From the NCBI RefSeq assembly GCF_004339015.1, contig NZ_SMFQ01000002.1, forward strand, positions 993,351 to 1,057,350: DNA of 64,000 bases, in the 5' to 3' direction. The notes beneath the pieces are model-generated. The model saw only the letters and a list, made by a program, of their open reading frames with translations. It was not told where the DNA came from and ran no database searches. Source of the DNA: Cocleimonas flava (GTDB taxonomy: Bacteria; Pseudomonadota; Gammaproteobacteria; Thiotrichales; Thiotrichaceae). This document shows, one piece after another, positions 53,644-62,967 of the stretch. The position numbers and the translations under genes were made by a program. Position 1 is the stretch's first letter; each line of letters starts with the position of its first letter.

Positions 53644-54267
53644 ATGAGCAATGATCAAGTATTACGCGTTGGTGTTGGCGGCCCAGTAGGGTCAGGAAAA
53701 ACAGCATTACTGCGTCAACTATGCAAAAGAATGCAGGACGATTACGACCTTGCCGTCGTCACTAATGATATTTACACCAAAGAAGATGCAGAGTTTTTAC
53801 TTCGCCATAATGCGCTTGATGCCGATCGTATCATGGGCGTTGAAACAGGTGGTTGTCCACATACTGCGATTCGTGAGGATGCATCGATCAACTTGTCTGC
53901 TGTGGATACTATGTGTGATCGTTTCCCAGATCTTGATTTTGTGATTATCGAAAGCGGTGGAGATAACCTGAGTGCCACATTCAGCCCTGAATTGTCTGAT
54001 CTAACAATCTATGTGATTGATGTTGCCGCCGGCGATAAGATTCCACGAAAAGGTGGTCCTGGCATAACCAAGTCTGATCTATTAATTATCAATAAAACCG
54101 ATTTAGCGCCGATGGTGGGTGCTTCTCTGGAAGTCATGGATCAAGATACCAAACGTATGCGTGGCGATAAACCTTATCTTTTTACCAACTTGAAAGATGG
54201 TGAAAATGTTGAGGCAGTTATCGACTTTATTGTTGATAAAGGGATGTTAAAGCCTGTTAGTGACTGA
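53644..54267 (+). CDS. ureG: Urease accessory GTPase UreG
   Basis: 207 aa. P-loop [10 protein letters not shown] near 13-22, the CPH metal motif in [15 protein letters not shown] near 64-78, [17 protein letters not shown] (Walker B region), and the guanine motif NKTD near 152. Last gene of the operon. A G6 repeat copy follows at 54300. Confidence 0.96.
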   Translation: MSNDQVLRVGVGGPVGSGKTALLRQLCKRMQDDYDLAVVTNDIYTKEDAEFLLRHNALDADRIMGVETGGCPHTAIREDASINLSAVDTMCDRFPDLDFVIIESGGDNLSATFSPELSDLTIYVIDVAAGDKIPRKGGPGITKSDLLIINKTDLAPMVGASLEVMDQDTKRMRGDKPYLFTNLKDGENVEAVIDFIVDKGMLKPVSD

Positions 54268-54299
54268 TGTTCTTTTGATAACTACTTAGATCTGATAAT

Positions 54300-54333
54300 A
54301 AAAAAAACGGCCTATAAGTAGGGGGGTGGCTAT
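54300..54333 (+). repeat. G6 repeat copy after the urease operon
   Basis: AAAAAAACGGCCTAT then perfect core AAGTAGGGGGGTGGC. No T-tract follows. It begins 33 nt past the ureG stop in a 316-nt gap (54268-54583). Confidence 0.85.
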
Positions 54334-54459
54334 GGTGTTAGCTATCCCTATATCTCGTTAATTCTTAATGGTATTCCTTGTTTTTAAAGCCCTTGTAATT
54401 ATTTTTAAAATCCAATAATATGTATTAAATACACAAAATAACACAAAAGCACATAATTA

Positions 54460-54494
54460 CCCAATCATCCAACAATGAGTCTCTCTTGATTGGG
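54460..54494. promoter_or_regulatory. Inverted repeat upstream of the transporter operon
   Basis: CCCAATCA (54460-54467) and TGATTGGG (54487-54494) are perfect 8-nt arms, 19 nt apart, 90 nt before the binding-protein gene. It could be an operator, perhaps for the DeoR regulator of the operon, or an RNA hairpin. The rest of the gap is AT-rich without visible genes. Confidence 0.5.
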
Positions 54495-54583
54495 TCATAT
54501 TGGAGGAGATAAACGAGTTTAGTTTGAAATCTGCGAATTTCACTGGCTTACATGCACCTCAACAATGGAAATAGGGAAAAGAT

Positions 54584-55591
54584 ATGAAAAACATTCTGCT
54601 TAAACTTACTGCTTCGATGGTCTTATTTAGTGCTTCAACCGCTGCCTTATCTGAATCTCTTACGGTGTATAGTGCGCTCGAGGAAGAAGAAATTGCGGTT
54701 TATATGAAAGCTGCCAAGAAAGCGATGCCAGATGTAGATATAAACGTACTGCGCTTATCTACCGGTAAACTGGGGGCACGCTTACTCGCTGAAGCTGATA
54801 ATCCACAAGCTGATGTGATCTGGGGTTGGGCTGTGACAGCCATGATGGATCCACAAGTTTTAAAATTACTCGAACCCGTTAAAGTTGCTGGTGTCGAAAA
54901 ACTCGCCCCGGAGTTTCGCGATGCTGACAGCAAATGGTTTGCTCAAATGGGGTATATGGGAGCGTTTTGTGTAAATAAAGAACGCCTTGAAAAGAAAGGC
55001 TTGAAAATGCCAGAAAGCTGGGCAGATCTGGCTGACCCTAAATTTAAAGGTGAAGTGTTGATGCCTGATCCTAATTCATCAGGTACTGGCTATTTACACG
55101 TGAATGCAGTTTTGCAGTCACTAGGCCTGGAAAAAGGTTGGGCGCAACTTGAAGCGGTTGATCCAAACATGGCGCAATATACGTCATCAGGTTCAAAGCC
55201 TTGTAAAGCTGCAAGAACAGGTGAATATACCGTCGGTATTTCGTTAGCCTTTACAGCCATGAAATCAATCGAAGACGGCTATCCGCTAGCAATGGTATTT
55301 CCTAAAGGCGGCGTTGGTTATGAACTAGAAGCATCAGGGCTTTTAGCGAGCAGCGATAACAAAAAAGATGCAAAACGTTTTCTAGATTGGAGCATGTCAG
55401 ATAGCGCAATCACTATGTTTGGCCAGTATAAAGCATTAATCACTATGCCAGGTGTTACACAGTCAGAAGCTGCAAAAGCATCTGGTCTTCCTGCAGATTT
55501 AAGCACCATCCTTGCACCGGTTAATTTCGTTGAGTCAGCTGGTCGACAGACTGCAATCAAAGCGGAATGGCGAGAAAAGTTCGCACGCTAA
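54584..55591 (+). CDS. ABC transporter binding protein, PhnS/AfuA (Fe3+-type) family
   Basis: 335 aa. Signal peptide to near residue 22 (TAALS-ESLTVYSALEEEE). The fold is that of ferric- or phosphonate-type binding proteins: LTVYSALEEEEIAVY, NPQADVIWGWAV, SWADLADPKFKGEVLMPDP. Iron-binding members need paired tyrosines at the C-lobe; I do not see a clear YY here, which argues against iron. Relatives with this three-gene layout were annotated for 2-aminoethylphosphonate (PhnS) or shown to bind sugar phosphates (AfuA). The DeoR regulator and phosphatase downstream favour a phosphorylated sugar or polyol. Ribosome site AGGGAAAAG. Confidence 0.8.
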   Translation: MKNILLKLTASMVLFSASTAALSESLTVYSALEEEEIAVYMKAAKKAMPDVDINVLRLSTGKLGARLLAEADNPQADVIWGWAVTAMMDPQVLKLLEPVKVAGVEKLAPEFRDADSKWFAQMGYMGAFCVNKERLEKKGLKMPESWADLADPKFKGEVLMPDPNSSGTGYLHVNAVLQSLGLEKGWAQLEAVDPNMAQYTSSGSKPCKAARTGEYTVGISLAFTAMKSIEDGYPLAMVFPKGGVGYELEASGLLASSDNKKDAKRFLDWSMSDSAITMFGQYKALITMPGVTQSEAAKASGLPADLSTILAPVNFVESAGRQTAIKAEWREKFAR

Positions 55592-55598
55592 TCTAAAG

Positions 55599-55641
55599 AG
55601 CCTGCGAATAGATGCTTGTTATAGCTATCTGTTCGTAGGCT
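55599..55641 (+). terminator. Hairpin between the binding protein and ATPase genes
   Basis: AGCCTGCGAATAGAT pairs with ATCTGTTCGTAGGCT: 15 bp in RNA with two G-U pairs and a 13-nt loop. There is no U-run. It probably sets the binding-protein:transporter ratio. Confidence 0.7.
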
Positions 55642-55727
55642 ACTTCTATTCGTATCATATTAATGATGTTTAGTATGGTATTCATGTAAATCACGTAAGT
55701 GACAATATTTCATGGAATGAATCATTC

Positions 55728-56756
55728 ATGTATTTAACTGTGCGTAACGCAACCAAACTTTATGGGTCATTCACCGCTTTAGATGATGTATCTATATCCA
55801 TTGAACAAGGTGAATTCGTCTGCCTTTTAGGCCCAAGCGGGTGTGGCAAAACCACATTGTTACGACTCATCGCTGGCTTAACTGATATCGATAGTGGTGA
55901 AGTGACATTAGAGGGTGAGTCTTTGTCTGGACTTCCTGCACGCAAACGCGGATTTGGCATCGTTTTTCAGTCCTATTCTTTATTTCCTAATATGACGATT
56001 GCCGAAAATATCGGTTATGGATTAAAAATCAGGGACACTCCTGTTAATCAAATAAATACACGAGTTACTGAATTATTAGATTTGATAAAATTGCCACAGA
56101 TTGCAGACAAATTTCCTGGTCAGCTTTCAGGCGGTCAGCAACAACGTGTTGCACTGGCGCGAGCGATTGCCGTTGATCCACGAGTTCTTTTACTCGATGA
56201 GCCACTTTCAGCACTGGACGCAAAAGTACGCGGAGATTTGCGCGATGAAATTTTACAATTGCAACGTGCATTAGGAATTCCCACGTTAATGGTGACTCAC
56301 GATCAAGAGGAAGCACTAGCGCTGGCCGACAAAATCATTTGTATGAATCAAGGTGCAGTAGTGCAGGCTGGAACACCGAAAGAACTGTATCAAAAACCAG
56401 CAACACGATTTGTTGCTGATTTCATGGGAACAAGTAACCTCATCAAGACTGAAGTTATTAGAAGTTTTATGCCGGAATTACTCGGTATGCGACCCGAAGG
56501 CGATGATGAGCTTTATGATGCCTGTATTCGCCCAGAAGCAATCAAGATTGAACCTAACGTAAATGGCGATGCGCTAGTCAAATCCATCGGTTTTCTAGGT
56601 AACTTAAGTAAGATCAAACTAGAAAGTACGCTGGGTGATTTGATTGTAGAAGTACACGGCGCAATAGATCTCGAAGAAAATCAGAATGTATCGCTGCAGA
56701 TAAATCCCGCTGATTGTAACTGGGTTCTCAATGATGCTGTAGAGACAGCCTCATGA
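55728..56756 (+). CDS. ABC transporter ATP-binding protein (PhnT/AfuC-like)
   Basis: 342 aa. Walker A GPSGCGKTT near 36-44, signature LSGGQQQRVALARAI near 134-148, Walker B VLLLDEPLSALD, switch VTHDQEEAL, then a short TOBE domain (RPEGDDELYDACIRPEAIKI). Class is the ferric/phosphonate/spermidine type. It overlaps the permease start by 4 nt (ATGA). Confidence 0.88.
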   Translation: MYLTVRNATKLYGSFTALDDVSISIEQGEFVCLLGPSGCGKTTLLRLIAGLTDIDSGEVTLEGESLSGLPARKRGFGIVFQSYSLFPNMTIAENIGYGLKIRDTPVNQINTRVTELLDLIKLPQIADKFPGQLSGGQQQRVALARAIAVDPRVLLLDEPLSALDAKVRGDLRDEILQLQRALGIPTLMVTHDQEEALALADKIICMNQGAVVQAGTPKELYQKPATRFVADFMGTSNLIKTEVIRSFMPELLGMRPEGDDELYDACIRPEAIKIEPNVNGDALVKSIGFLGNLSKIKLESTLGDLIVEVHGAIDLEENQNVSLQINPADCNWVLNDAVETAS

Positions 56757-58414
56757 AAGCAGTATCCAGTAGAGGTTTTGATGGAGATAAGCTCTTAACA
56801 ATAACCTGTGTGGTTATTCCGCTGGTAGCGTTGGCACTATTTTTTCTTTATCCGATGTACATTGTTTTTATTCGTTCGATCACTTTGCCTGACGGTGGAT
56901 TGGGCTTACAAAACTATATAGAAACACTTTCATCAACAGGTTTCTGGCGTGCCACTCGACACTCGATGTTAATGGGTTTGACGACCATGGTATTTAGTGT
57001 TCTTTTTGGGTTTATCATTGCGCTAGGGCTGCATCGTTGTTCATTCAAAGGTAAGTGGTTAATACGCGCGGTCATTATTTTGCCGTTACTCGCACCCTCG
57101 CTGGTTCAGGCGCTTGGGTTGATATTTCTGTTGGGTCGTAATGGTGTGATTAATCGCTTTTTTGGTCTAGAGCTAGACATCTATGGGTTCTGGGGCTTAA
57201 CCATTGCAAATACCTTATATGCCCTCCCTCAGGTCGTTATGATTATTAGCGCATCGTTAGTGTTATTGGATCAGCGTTTATATGAAGCGGCAGAGATTAT
57301 GGGAGCAAAACCATTACGACAGTTCCGAGATCTAACACTGCCTGCTATTTATTATGCTGTGCTCAACGCTGCTTTTGTCGTATTCATCATAACGATCACA
57401 GACTTTGGTAATGCGGCAGTTATTGGTGGCGACTATTCCGTACTTGCGACTGAAATATATACACAAGTCATAGGGTTACGTAATTTCAATATGGGTGCTG
57501 TGGTGGGTATTATGCTGCTGTTGCCCACGGTCATCTCCTATTATATTGAGCGCAAAGCAATGCAGCGCCAGCAAGGAAAAACCAGTACTAATATCCAGCC
57601 CTTTGTTCCTAAATTCATGCCTTATAGAGATATCCCGATGGCGATTGCATGCTACTTAATCATCGGGGCTATACTTGCGGTGATTGGTATTGTGGTTTAT
57701 GCGAGTTTTGTAAAACTTTGGCCTTACAATTTTGATTTTACGTTTAAACATTTTGATATAACGTTGGCGGGTGGATACTCCTCTTTGTGGATAACGATTG
57801 CAATTTCATTAGGTGCAGCAATCGGTGGCACATTCTTAATATTCATTCTGGCTTTTGGGTTGCTTCGGTTACCACAAAAATTATCTCAGGCACTTCAAGT
57901 GTTAGCGGCAATGCCAGCGGCAGTTCCAGGGATAGTGTTAGGTCTTGCCTATATTCTGACTTTCAACTCTACGTCAACTCCGCTTCATGTTTTGTATGGA
58001 ACGGCCATATTGATTGCTGCAATTAATTTTTATCACTATCATACGCAAGCTTTTTTAACGGTGATGACAGGTTTTAGACAGTTCCCTGCAGCACTTGAAG
58101 AAGCATCGAGTACTTTAGGCGCGGGTTTGGGAAGAACCGCAATAAGCGTCATCGTCCCTTTTATTGCTCCCATGTTGGTGTCAGTTTTTTTCTTTCTCTT
58201 TATGCGTTCTATGGTGACTTTATCTGCGGTTATCTTTTTGACAACTCCGCAGCTTGATGTGGCTGCTGTAACAATAATGCGACTCGATGATGCAGGGTTA
58301 ACCTCTCAAGCAGCGGCTTTTTCTACCTGTGTCATGGCGGTTGTTTGTCTTTCTCTGGGTATTATGAAATTAATTTTATCGATGCAATCAAAAAATAAAG
58401 TCGGGGCAGCATAA
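56753..58414 (+). CDS. ABC transporter permease, two fused domains (PhnU/AfuB-like)
   Basis: 553 aa with about 12 membrane segments, two BPD permease halves in one chain. The first EAA loop is EAAEIMGAKPLRQFRDLTLP near 180-200 and the second EEASSTLGAGLGRTAISVIVP near 447-467. The fused arrangement is normal for the FbpB/AfuB/PhnU class. It ends TAATG with the regulator gene, so the five genes 54584-60043 are probably one operon. Confidence 0.88.
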   Translation: MKAVSSRGFDGDKLLTITCVVIPLVALALFFLYPMYIVFIRSITLPDGGLGLQNYIETLSSTGFWRATRHSMLMGLTTMVFSVLFGFIIALGLHRCSFKGKWLIRAVIILPLLAPSLVQALGLIFLLGRNGVINRFFGLELDIYGFWGLTIANTLYALPQVVMIISASLVLLDQRLYEAAEIMGAKPLRQFRDLTLPAIYYAVLNAAFVVFIITITDFGNAAVIGGDYSVLATEIYTQVIGLRNFNMGAVVGIMLLLPTVISYYIERKAMQRQQGKTSTNIQPFVPKFMPYRDIPMAIACYLIIGAILAVIGIVVYASFVKLWPYNFDFTFKHFDITLAGGYSSLWITIAISLGAAIGGTFLIFILAFGLLRLPQKLSQALQVLAAMPAAVPGIVLGLAYILTFNSTSTPLHVLYGTAILIAAINFYHYHTQAFLTVMTGFRQFPAALEEASSTLGAGLGRTAISVIVPFIAPMLVSVFFFLFMRSMVTLSAVIFLTTPQLDVAAVTIMRLDDAGLTSQAAAFSTCVMAVVCLSLGIMKLILSMQSKNKVGAA

Positions 58415-59190
58415 TGTGGCCTAAAGAACGACATCAACGCATCCTCTCACTGCTTAATAACAAGTCATTAGTGAGTGCGAATGATCTTGCAGAGTTTTTA
58501 TCCGTTTCCCGGGAGACAGTTCGACGAGATCTGCTTGAGCTTGAGAATAGCGGCTTAATTGACCGGGTGCATGGTGGCGCTGTCTTAGCAAACAAAGGCG
58601 ATGAAGCCCCGTTTGAAAAACGCAAAAATGTGCAGACTCGAGCAAAACAGGATATAGCACGCAAGGCGGTATCACTCATTAAGCCCGGTGAATCAATCAT
58701 GGTTGATGCGGGTACTACGACCTCTGCTTTTGGGCATTATCTGGCAAAGCTAGCAGGAATTATGGTTGTTACAAATTCAATCGATATTGCACAAACGATC
58801 AAGGCTAGTGGTGCTGATATTGATCTTATTCTATTGGGTGGGCAGTTGACCTCAGACGTACCGGCAACCTATGGCGAACTAACATTATCTGAAATCCAAC
58901 GCTTTAATGTTAACTTGGCTTTTATTTCGCCCGTAGCCATCGATGCTGATAAAGGTGTTTTTTCTTATGCCTTAAAAGAGGCCGAAGTCGCTAAAGCCAT
59001 GATATCTAAAGCCAGTAAAAGCGTGATTTTAAGCGACCATTCCAAGATTGGTGAAACGAACCGCGTGCGCTTCGCAGAAACGAATGAAATTAATTATTTG
59101 ATAACAGATAGTAGAGTAAAACCGGAGCAGTTAAAACCGTTTGAAAAAACCGGTGTTGAGATAATTTCTGAAAAATCGAATAAAGATTAA
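58414..59190 (+). CDS. DeoR/GlpR-family transcriptional regulator
   Basis: 258 aa. N-terminal DeoR winged HTH (ERHQRILSLLNNKSLVSANDLAEFLSVSRETVRRDL), then the DeoRC sugar-phosphate sensor domain with DAGTTTSAFGHYLA near 94-107 and SDHSKIGETNRVRFA near 209. DeoR regulators usually sense a phosphorylated sugar or glycerol 3-phosphate. Encoded inside the transporter operon, so autoregulation is likely; the inverted repeat at 54460 is one candidate operator. Confidence 0.9.
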   Translation: MWPKERHQRILSLLNNKSLVSANDLAEFLSVSRETVRRDLLELENSGLIDRVHGGAVLANKGDEAPFEKRKNVQTRAKQDIARKAVSLIKPGESIMVDAGTTTSAFGHYLAKLAGIMVVTNSIDIAQTIKASGADIDLILLGGQLTSDVPATYGELTLSEIQRFNVNLAFISPVAIDADKGVFSYALKEAEVAKAMISKASKSVILSDHSKIGETNRVRFAETNEINYLITDSRVKPEQLKPFEKTGVEIISEKSNKD

Positions 59191-59236
59191 ATTAAGTATT
59201 TTCTAAATGCTTAATTCAAAAAATTGGAGTGAGACT

Positions 59237-60043
59237 ATGATTATGACAAGTTCAGATGATTACGACTACACACAAGTTCTAAGTGATTGTGAGACATGGG
59301 CTGAGGAAGCAGCAGTCTTGGCTCGCCAGTATTTTCGACAGCCAACCAAGGTCGATTTCAAAGAAGATGAAAGCCCGGTTACTGTCATTGATCAGCTCAT
59401 TGAAAATGAAATTAAAAACGCAATCAGTTTAAAGTATCCAGACGATGGAATACTGGGCGAAGAAAGCGGAATAAAGGGGGAGATTGATGATAACTTATGG
59501 GTTATCGATCCAATCGATGGAACGCGCTCTTTCGTTTCAGGTAACCCTCTATTTGGATTTTTACTCGCTTTTGTGAAATCTGGAGTACCAGTTGCTGGTG
59601 TTATTTCTATGCCGATGTTAAATGAAATATACAGTGGGGCTGTTGGCTTATCTGCTACTTGCAATGGCAAACCCATAAAAGTTTCGAATCAAACAAGTCT
59701 CGACGAGTGCGTGCTTTATATTAACGAAGGAGAAAAGCTGGTTGCTGGTCATCCGGAAAAGCTCTCACGTTTATTGAAAGTCGGAAAGGTCAGACGGTTT
59801 TCTTATGATTGCTACCCTCACGCATTACTTGCTCAGGGGCAAATTGATGCTGTTATCGATTACGATCTAAAGCCTTATGATTACTTTTCTTTGTCTGCGG
59901 TTATAGAAGCTGCGGGAGGTATTGTGACTGATTGGAAAGGGAAAAAACTGGATATGAATTCAAAAGGAGATGTTGTTTCAGCCGCAACTCCCGAACTGCA
60001 TAAAGCACTGATAGATTTGCTAGATATATTAAAATTTAATTAA
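59237..60043 (+). CDS. Inositol-monophosphatase-family phosphatase
   Basis: 268 aa from ATG 59237 (GGAGTGAG site), not the earlier ATG at 59207. Mg2+-site motifs of the IMPase/HisN/CysQ superfamily: GEESG near 73-77, WVIDPIDGTRSFVSGNP near 86-102, and the C-terminal DYDLKPYDYFSLSAVIEAAGG near 215-235 (usual form is KPWDxAAG, so the second aspartate context is altered). It may dephosphorylate histidinol phosphate, inositol phosphate or a sugar phosphate; the neighbouring importer suggests the last. Confidence 0.87.
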   Translation: MIMTSSDDYDYTQVLSDCETWAEEAAVLARQYFRQPTKVDFKEDESPVTVIDQLIENEIKNAISLKYPDDGILGEESGIKGEIDDNLWVIDPIDGTRSFVSGNPLFGFLLAFVKSGVPVAGVISMPMLNEIYSGAVGLSATCNGKPIKVSNQTSLDECVLYINEGEKLVAGHPEKLSRLLKVGKVRRFSYDCYPHALLAQGQIDAVIDYDLKPYDYFSLSAVIEAAGGIVTDWKGKKLDMNSKGDVVSAATPELHKALIDLLDILKFN

Positions 60044-60059
60044 TAGTCTAAAACGGTGA

Positions 60060-60350
60060 TCACTGAACAACCATAACGATTCTGGCAAATTCATTAGTAC
60101 TGGATTCAATGTGTTGCTGATAATTTATATTGTTTAAATGCTTTTTTAAATTATCTGCTTGAATTACGCAGTTTGAAGATGATTCATTGTAGAGGGCAGC
60201 ATTCCCATCAGTGCTTATATGAAAATCGCATTTCGTTGGCTCTTTGACAACCACACTGATTCCAATTTTGATTGTGTTTGACGCACCCGCAAATACAAGT
60301 TGTGGGAAAGTGCCAATCATTAGACATAATAAAATCTTAGCATGAAGCAT
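60060..60350 (-). CDS. Small secreted protein of unknown function
   Basis: 96 aa. An apparent signal peptide (residues 1-21, ending QLVFA-GAS), then a beta-rich stretch NTIKIGISVVVKEPTKC and a second cysteine in NCVIQADN, so one disulfide is possible. The end is ARIVMVVQ. No family recognised. Ribosome site is poor; coding status rests on the clean signal peptide and the two cysteines. It runs convergent to the phosphatase gene. Confidence 0.55.
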   Translation of the reverse strand: MLHAKILLCLMIGTFPQLVFAGASNTIKIGISVVVKEPTKCDFHISTDGNAALYNESSSNCVIQADNLKKHLNNINYQQHIESSTNEFARIVMVVQ

Positions 60351-60482
60351 ATTTCAAACCAGTGTGATAATTAGTGTTAATTATCCTGATTTGAAGTCAA
60401 TCGTGATTGTTTGCTGATCAGCGATTGTATGACAGTTAGTCAGTAAATCGCCTTCTGTCGTTGATAATAACCAACGCTGAAT

Positions 60483-60517
60483 TAAAAAAAGTGCCCCAAA
60501 GTAGGGGGGTGCCTTTT
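60483..60517 (+). repeat. G6 repeat copy directly after lepB
   Basis: AAAAAAAGTGCCCCA, AAGTAGGGGGGTGCC, TTTTC. It abuts the lepB stop codon (60518-60520). Read in the + direction GTGCCCC can pair with GGGGTGC (two G-U pairs) between A- and U-tracts; read in the lepB direction the pairing is poorer. Confidence 0.85.
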
Positions 60518-61204
60518 CTATTTAAGCATTTCCAAAAAGCGCTCAAAACGTGGTTTATAGCTGTCTTTAGTGTTTAGTGATAGAAGTATGCGCGTTGCAT
60601 GTCCTCGAAGTTCAGAACGTGGAACAAATCCGTAATAACGTGAATCAGCACTATTGTCACGATTGTCGCCCATAAAGAAATAATGATCTTCAGGGATGGT
60701 GATTTTTTCGAAGTTCTTAAGAGGGTTGTATTCTGTAGGTTTTACCTGAACTACATGAGGCTCTAAATCACTGAGTGACTCAAGCGCATAAACACCTTCT
60801 TCTTTATCGATATCTCGTTGTGGCTCTAGTTTTTCGTCTCTTAAATTAGTGTATTGAGCAGCTTCATCATTAATGAAAAGTTGGTTATTTCGAACTTCAA
60901 TGGTATCGCCTGGTAATCCCATTAAACGTTTTATCATGCGTTTGTCTGCTGCCGCTGAGGTAAATACAATAATTTCACCGCGCTTCGGTTCGCCAGTTCT
61001 CATTAGGGAAATATCCGTGAATGGGATTTGTAAATCGTAAGCCAGTTTATTTTCCCAAACCACATCACCTTCTAAGATCGTTGGCTTCATGGAGCCCGTT
61101 GGTACTGGATGCCAATCAGCAACCGCACCTCTGAATACAAACAGAAATATGATAAAAAATATGAAACCCTTGTTGTTTCTAATAATGGAAAATAGTTTAT
61201 TCAT
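60518..61204 (-). CDS. lepB: Signal peptidase I
   Basis: 228 aa, shorter than E. coli LepB and with a single N-terminal membrane anchor (residues 14-30) instead of two. The catalytic Ser is in VPTGSMKPTI near 38 and the Lys in DKRMIKRLMGLPGD near 90; box E is GDNRDNSADSRYYGFVP near 180. It cleaves Sec and Tat signal peptides at the periplasmic face. The usual neighbours lepA and rnc are not here. Confidence 0.95.
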   Translation of the reverse strand: MNKLFSIIRNNKGFIFFIIFLFVFRGAVADWHPVPTGSMKPTILEGDVVWENKLAYDLQIPFTDISLMRTGEPKRGEIIVFTSAAADKRMIKRLMGLPGDTIEVRNNQLFINDEAAQYTNLRDEKLEPQRDIDKEEGVYALESLSDLEPHVVQVKPTEYNPLKNFEKITIPEDHYFFMGDNRDNSADSRYYGFVPRSELRGHATRILLSLNTKDSYKPRFERFLEMLK

Positions 61205-61253
61205 AGTATGTGTTTAGTATTAATTTATGGGTGTAATGTAAGAAAGCTGCGAA

Positions 61254-62843
61254 CTAGAGTTCATTGGCAAAGTATTTCTGTAAGAATGTATCAAAATCCA
61301 AGGTATCTTGCGATTCTAATTTCTTCTGCTCTTTGATTGATTTTTCTGCCATTAGTTCAATTTCAGACTGTGTTTCAGGCGTTAACTGTCTTTTAATAAA
61401 ATAGTCACGATGCTCTTCCGATTGGCGTTTTGCAAAGTGATAGTAGCTTCCATCCCGATTCAGTACTTCATCAAGTACTTTGGCTGAAGGCGTTAAGCTG
61501 GGATCTTTAACCAGCTCCATTTGTTCTGATATTGCTTTGGCGTAACAAGACTCATCATGTGTACTATTGAGTAAGTTGGCAACACCAGACATTTCATCGA
61601 GTAATTGCGTTGCCCACTCTTTAAGTGTGATTTCTTCACCTTTATTACTTAAGGTTAATCCGGGTTTGCGACCTTGATGTGCAACAGTATGTTGATTGCT
61701 GTCAATTTCTTCAGCTTCTTTGGTACAGATTTCAGGACTTTCCTGCAATAGGCAAAACAGCATGAAAATCTCTAGAAAATAGAGCTGAGTATGCGTCAGT
61801 CCTGCTGGTTTGAATACATTGATATCAACAGAACGAAGTTCTACGTATTGAATACCTCTGCTTTCAAGCGCATCGGTAGGTTTTTCAAATCCCTTGAGTA
61901 CTCTTTTAGGACGAACACTGCTGTAATATTCGTTTTCGATTTGCAGGATATTGGTATTTAACTGTAAATACTTATCCCCATCTTTGAGGCCAATTCTTTC
62001 GTAATCCTCAAAAGGTGTATTGATTGCACAACGAAGACTGGCAATGTAATTTTCGAGCGAGTTGTAATTTGCTTTGATGCCACTTTTGTCTTCTTTGCTG
62101 TTGGTGTAACCAACATCACCCATTCTTAATGAAGTACCCCATTTTTCATAATAGGTGTTTCCATTAAATTCGATCATGGATTCTGGTTTGGGTTGACCCG
62201 CAAGGAATGATTTACAGATTGCTGGTGAGGCACCAAATAAATAGGGAATGATCCAGCCGTAACGTTGAATGTTTCGCGTCATCCCCATATATCTTTCATT
62301 GATAAATGCTTGCGGTTCTTGCTCCGAAGCACCTTCAATTTCTTGAAATGCAGGCCAGAAATCTACAGCAACTGAATAATTGAAGTGAATGCCGGCAATC
62401 ACTTGCATAATTTTACCGTAGCGTTCAGCCAGACCTTGGCGGTAAATAGACTTCATCTTACCGGCATTACTCGAGCCATATTGTGCAATGTCGATATCTT
62501 GCTCGCCCCGAATCACGCAAGGCATACTGCTGGTCCAGAGTAATTCGTTATCAGACAAATGCTGATAAACAAATATTTCTATATTTAATAGAAAGTCGAG
62601 TGACTTGTAAGCCCTATCACATGGTGGCGTGATCAGCTCTAACATCGCTTCGCCGTAATCTGTCGTGATCCACGGGTTGGTTAAAGCAGAGCCAAGCACT
62701 TCAGGGTGGGGAGTCGTCGAGATGGTTCCCTCAGGATTAACACGAAGGCTCTCTTTTTCTAATCCTGTCAGGGATTTTTTGAGTAATTTAGTTGCGCAAG
62801 TTGATTCGATCTTTTCTAAGCGCTGATTCAGTGTTTGGTACAA
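61254..62843 (-). CDS. gshA: Glutamate-cysteine ligase
   Basis: 529 aa, gammaproteobacterial GshA class, first step of glutathione synthesis (ATP-dependent gamma-Glu-Cys formation). Motifs: GLEKESLRVNPEG near 26-38, TDYGEAMLELITPP near 61-74, HFNYSVAVDFW near 149, and YVELRSVDINVFKP near 324. TTG start with an AAGGA site. Confidence 0.95.
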   Translation of the reverse strand: MYQTLNQRLEKIESTCATKLLKKSLTGLEKESLRVNPEGTISTTPHPEVLGSALTNPWITTDYGEAMLELITPPCDRAYKSLDFLLNIEIFVYQHLSDNELLWTSSMPCVIRGEQDIDIAQYGSSNAGKMKSIYRQGLAERYGKIMQVIAGIHFNYSVAVDFWPAFQEIEGASEQEPQAFINERYMGMTRNIQRYGWIIPYLFGASPAICKSFLAGQPKPESMIEFNGNTYYEKWGTSLRMGDVGYTNSKEDKSGIKANYNSLENYIASLRCAINTPFEDYERIGLKDGDKYLQLNTNILQIENEYYSSVRPKRVLKGFEKPTDALESRGIQYVELRSVDINVFKPAGLTHTQLYFLEIFMLFCLLQESPEICTKEAEEIDSNQHTVAHQGRKPGLTLSNKGEEITLKEWATQLLDEMSGVANLLNSTHDESCYAKAISEQMELVKDPSLTPSAKVLDEVLNRDGSYYHFAKRQSEEHRDYFIKRQLTPETQSEIELMAEKSIKEQKKLESQDTLDFDTFLQKYFANEL

Positions 62844-62967
62844 ACCAATTCCTTATGATTCATGTGAGTGTTTTTAATAGCAGGATGTTAACAGGTTTTA
62901 ACGAACTGTTATTAGATTTGGATGTAGATAATGGATGTTGATATTAGTACAACAATAACAATTATGT

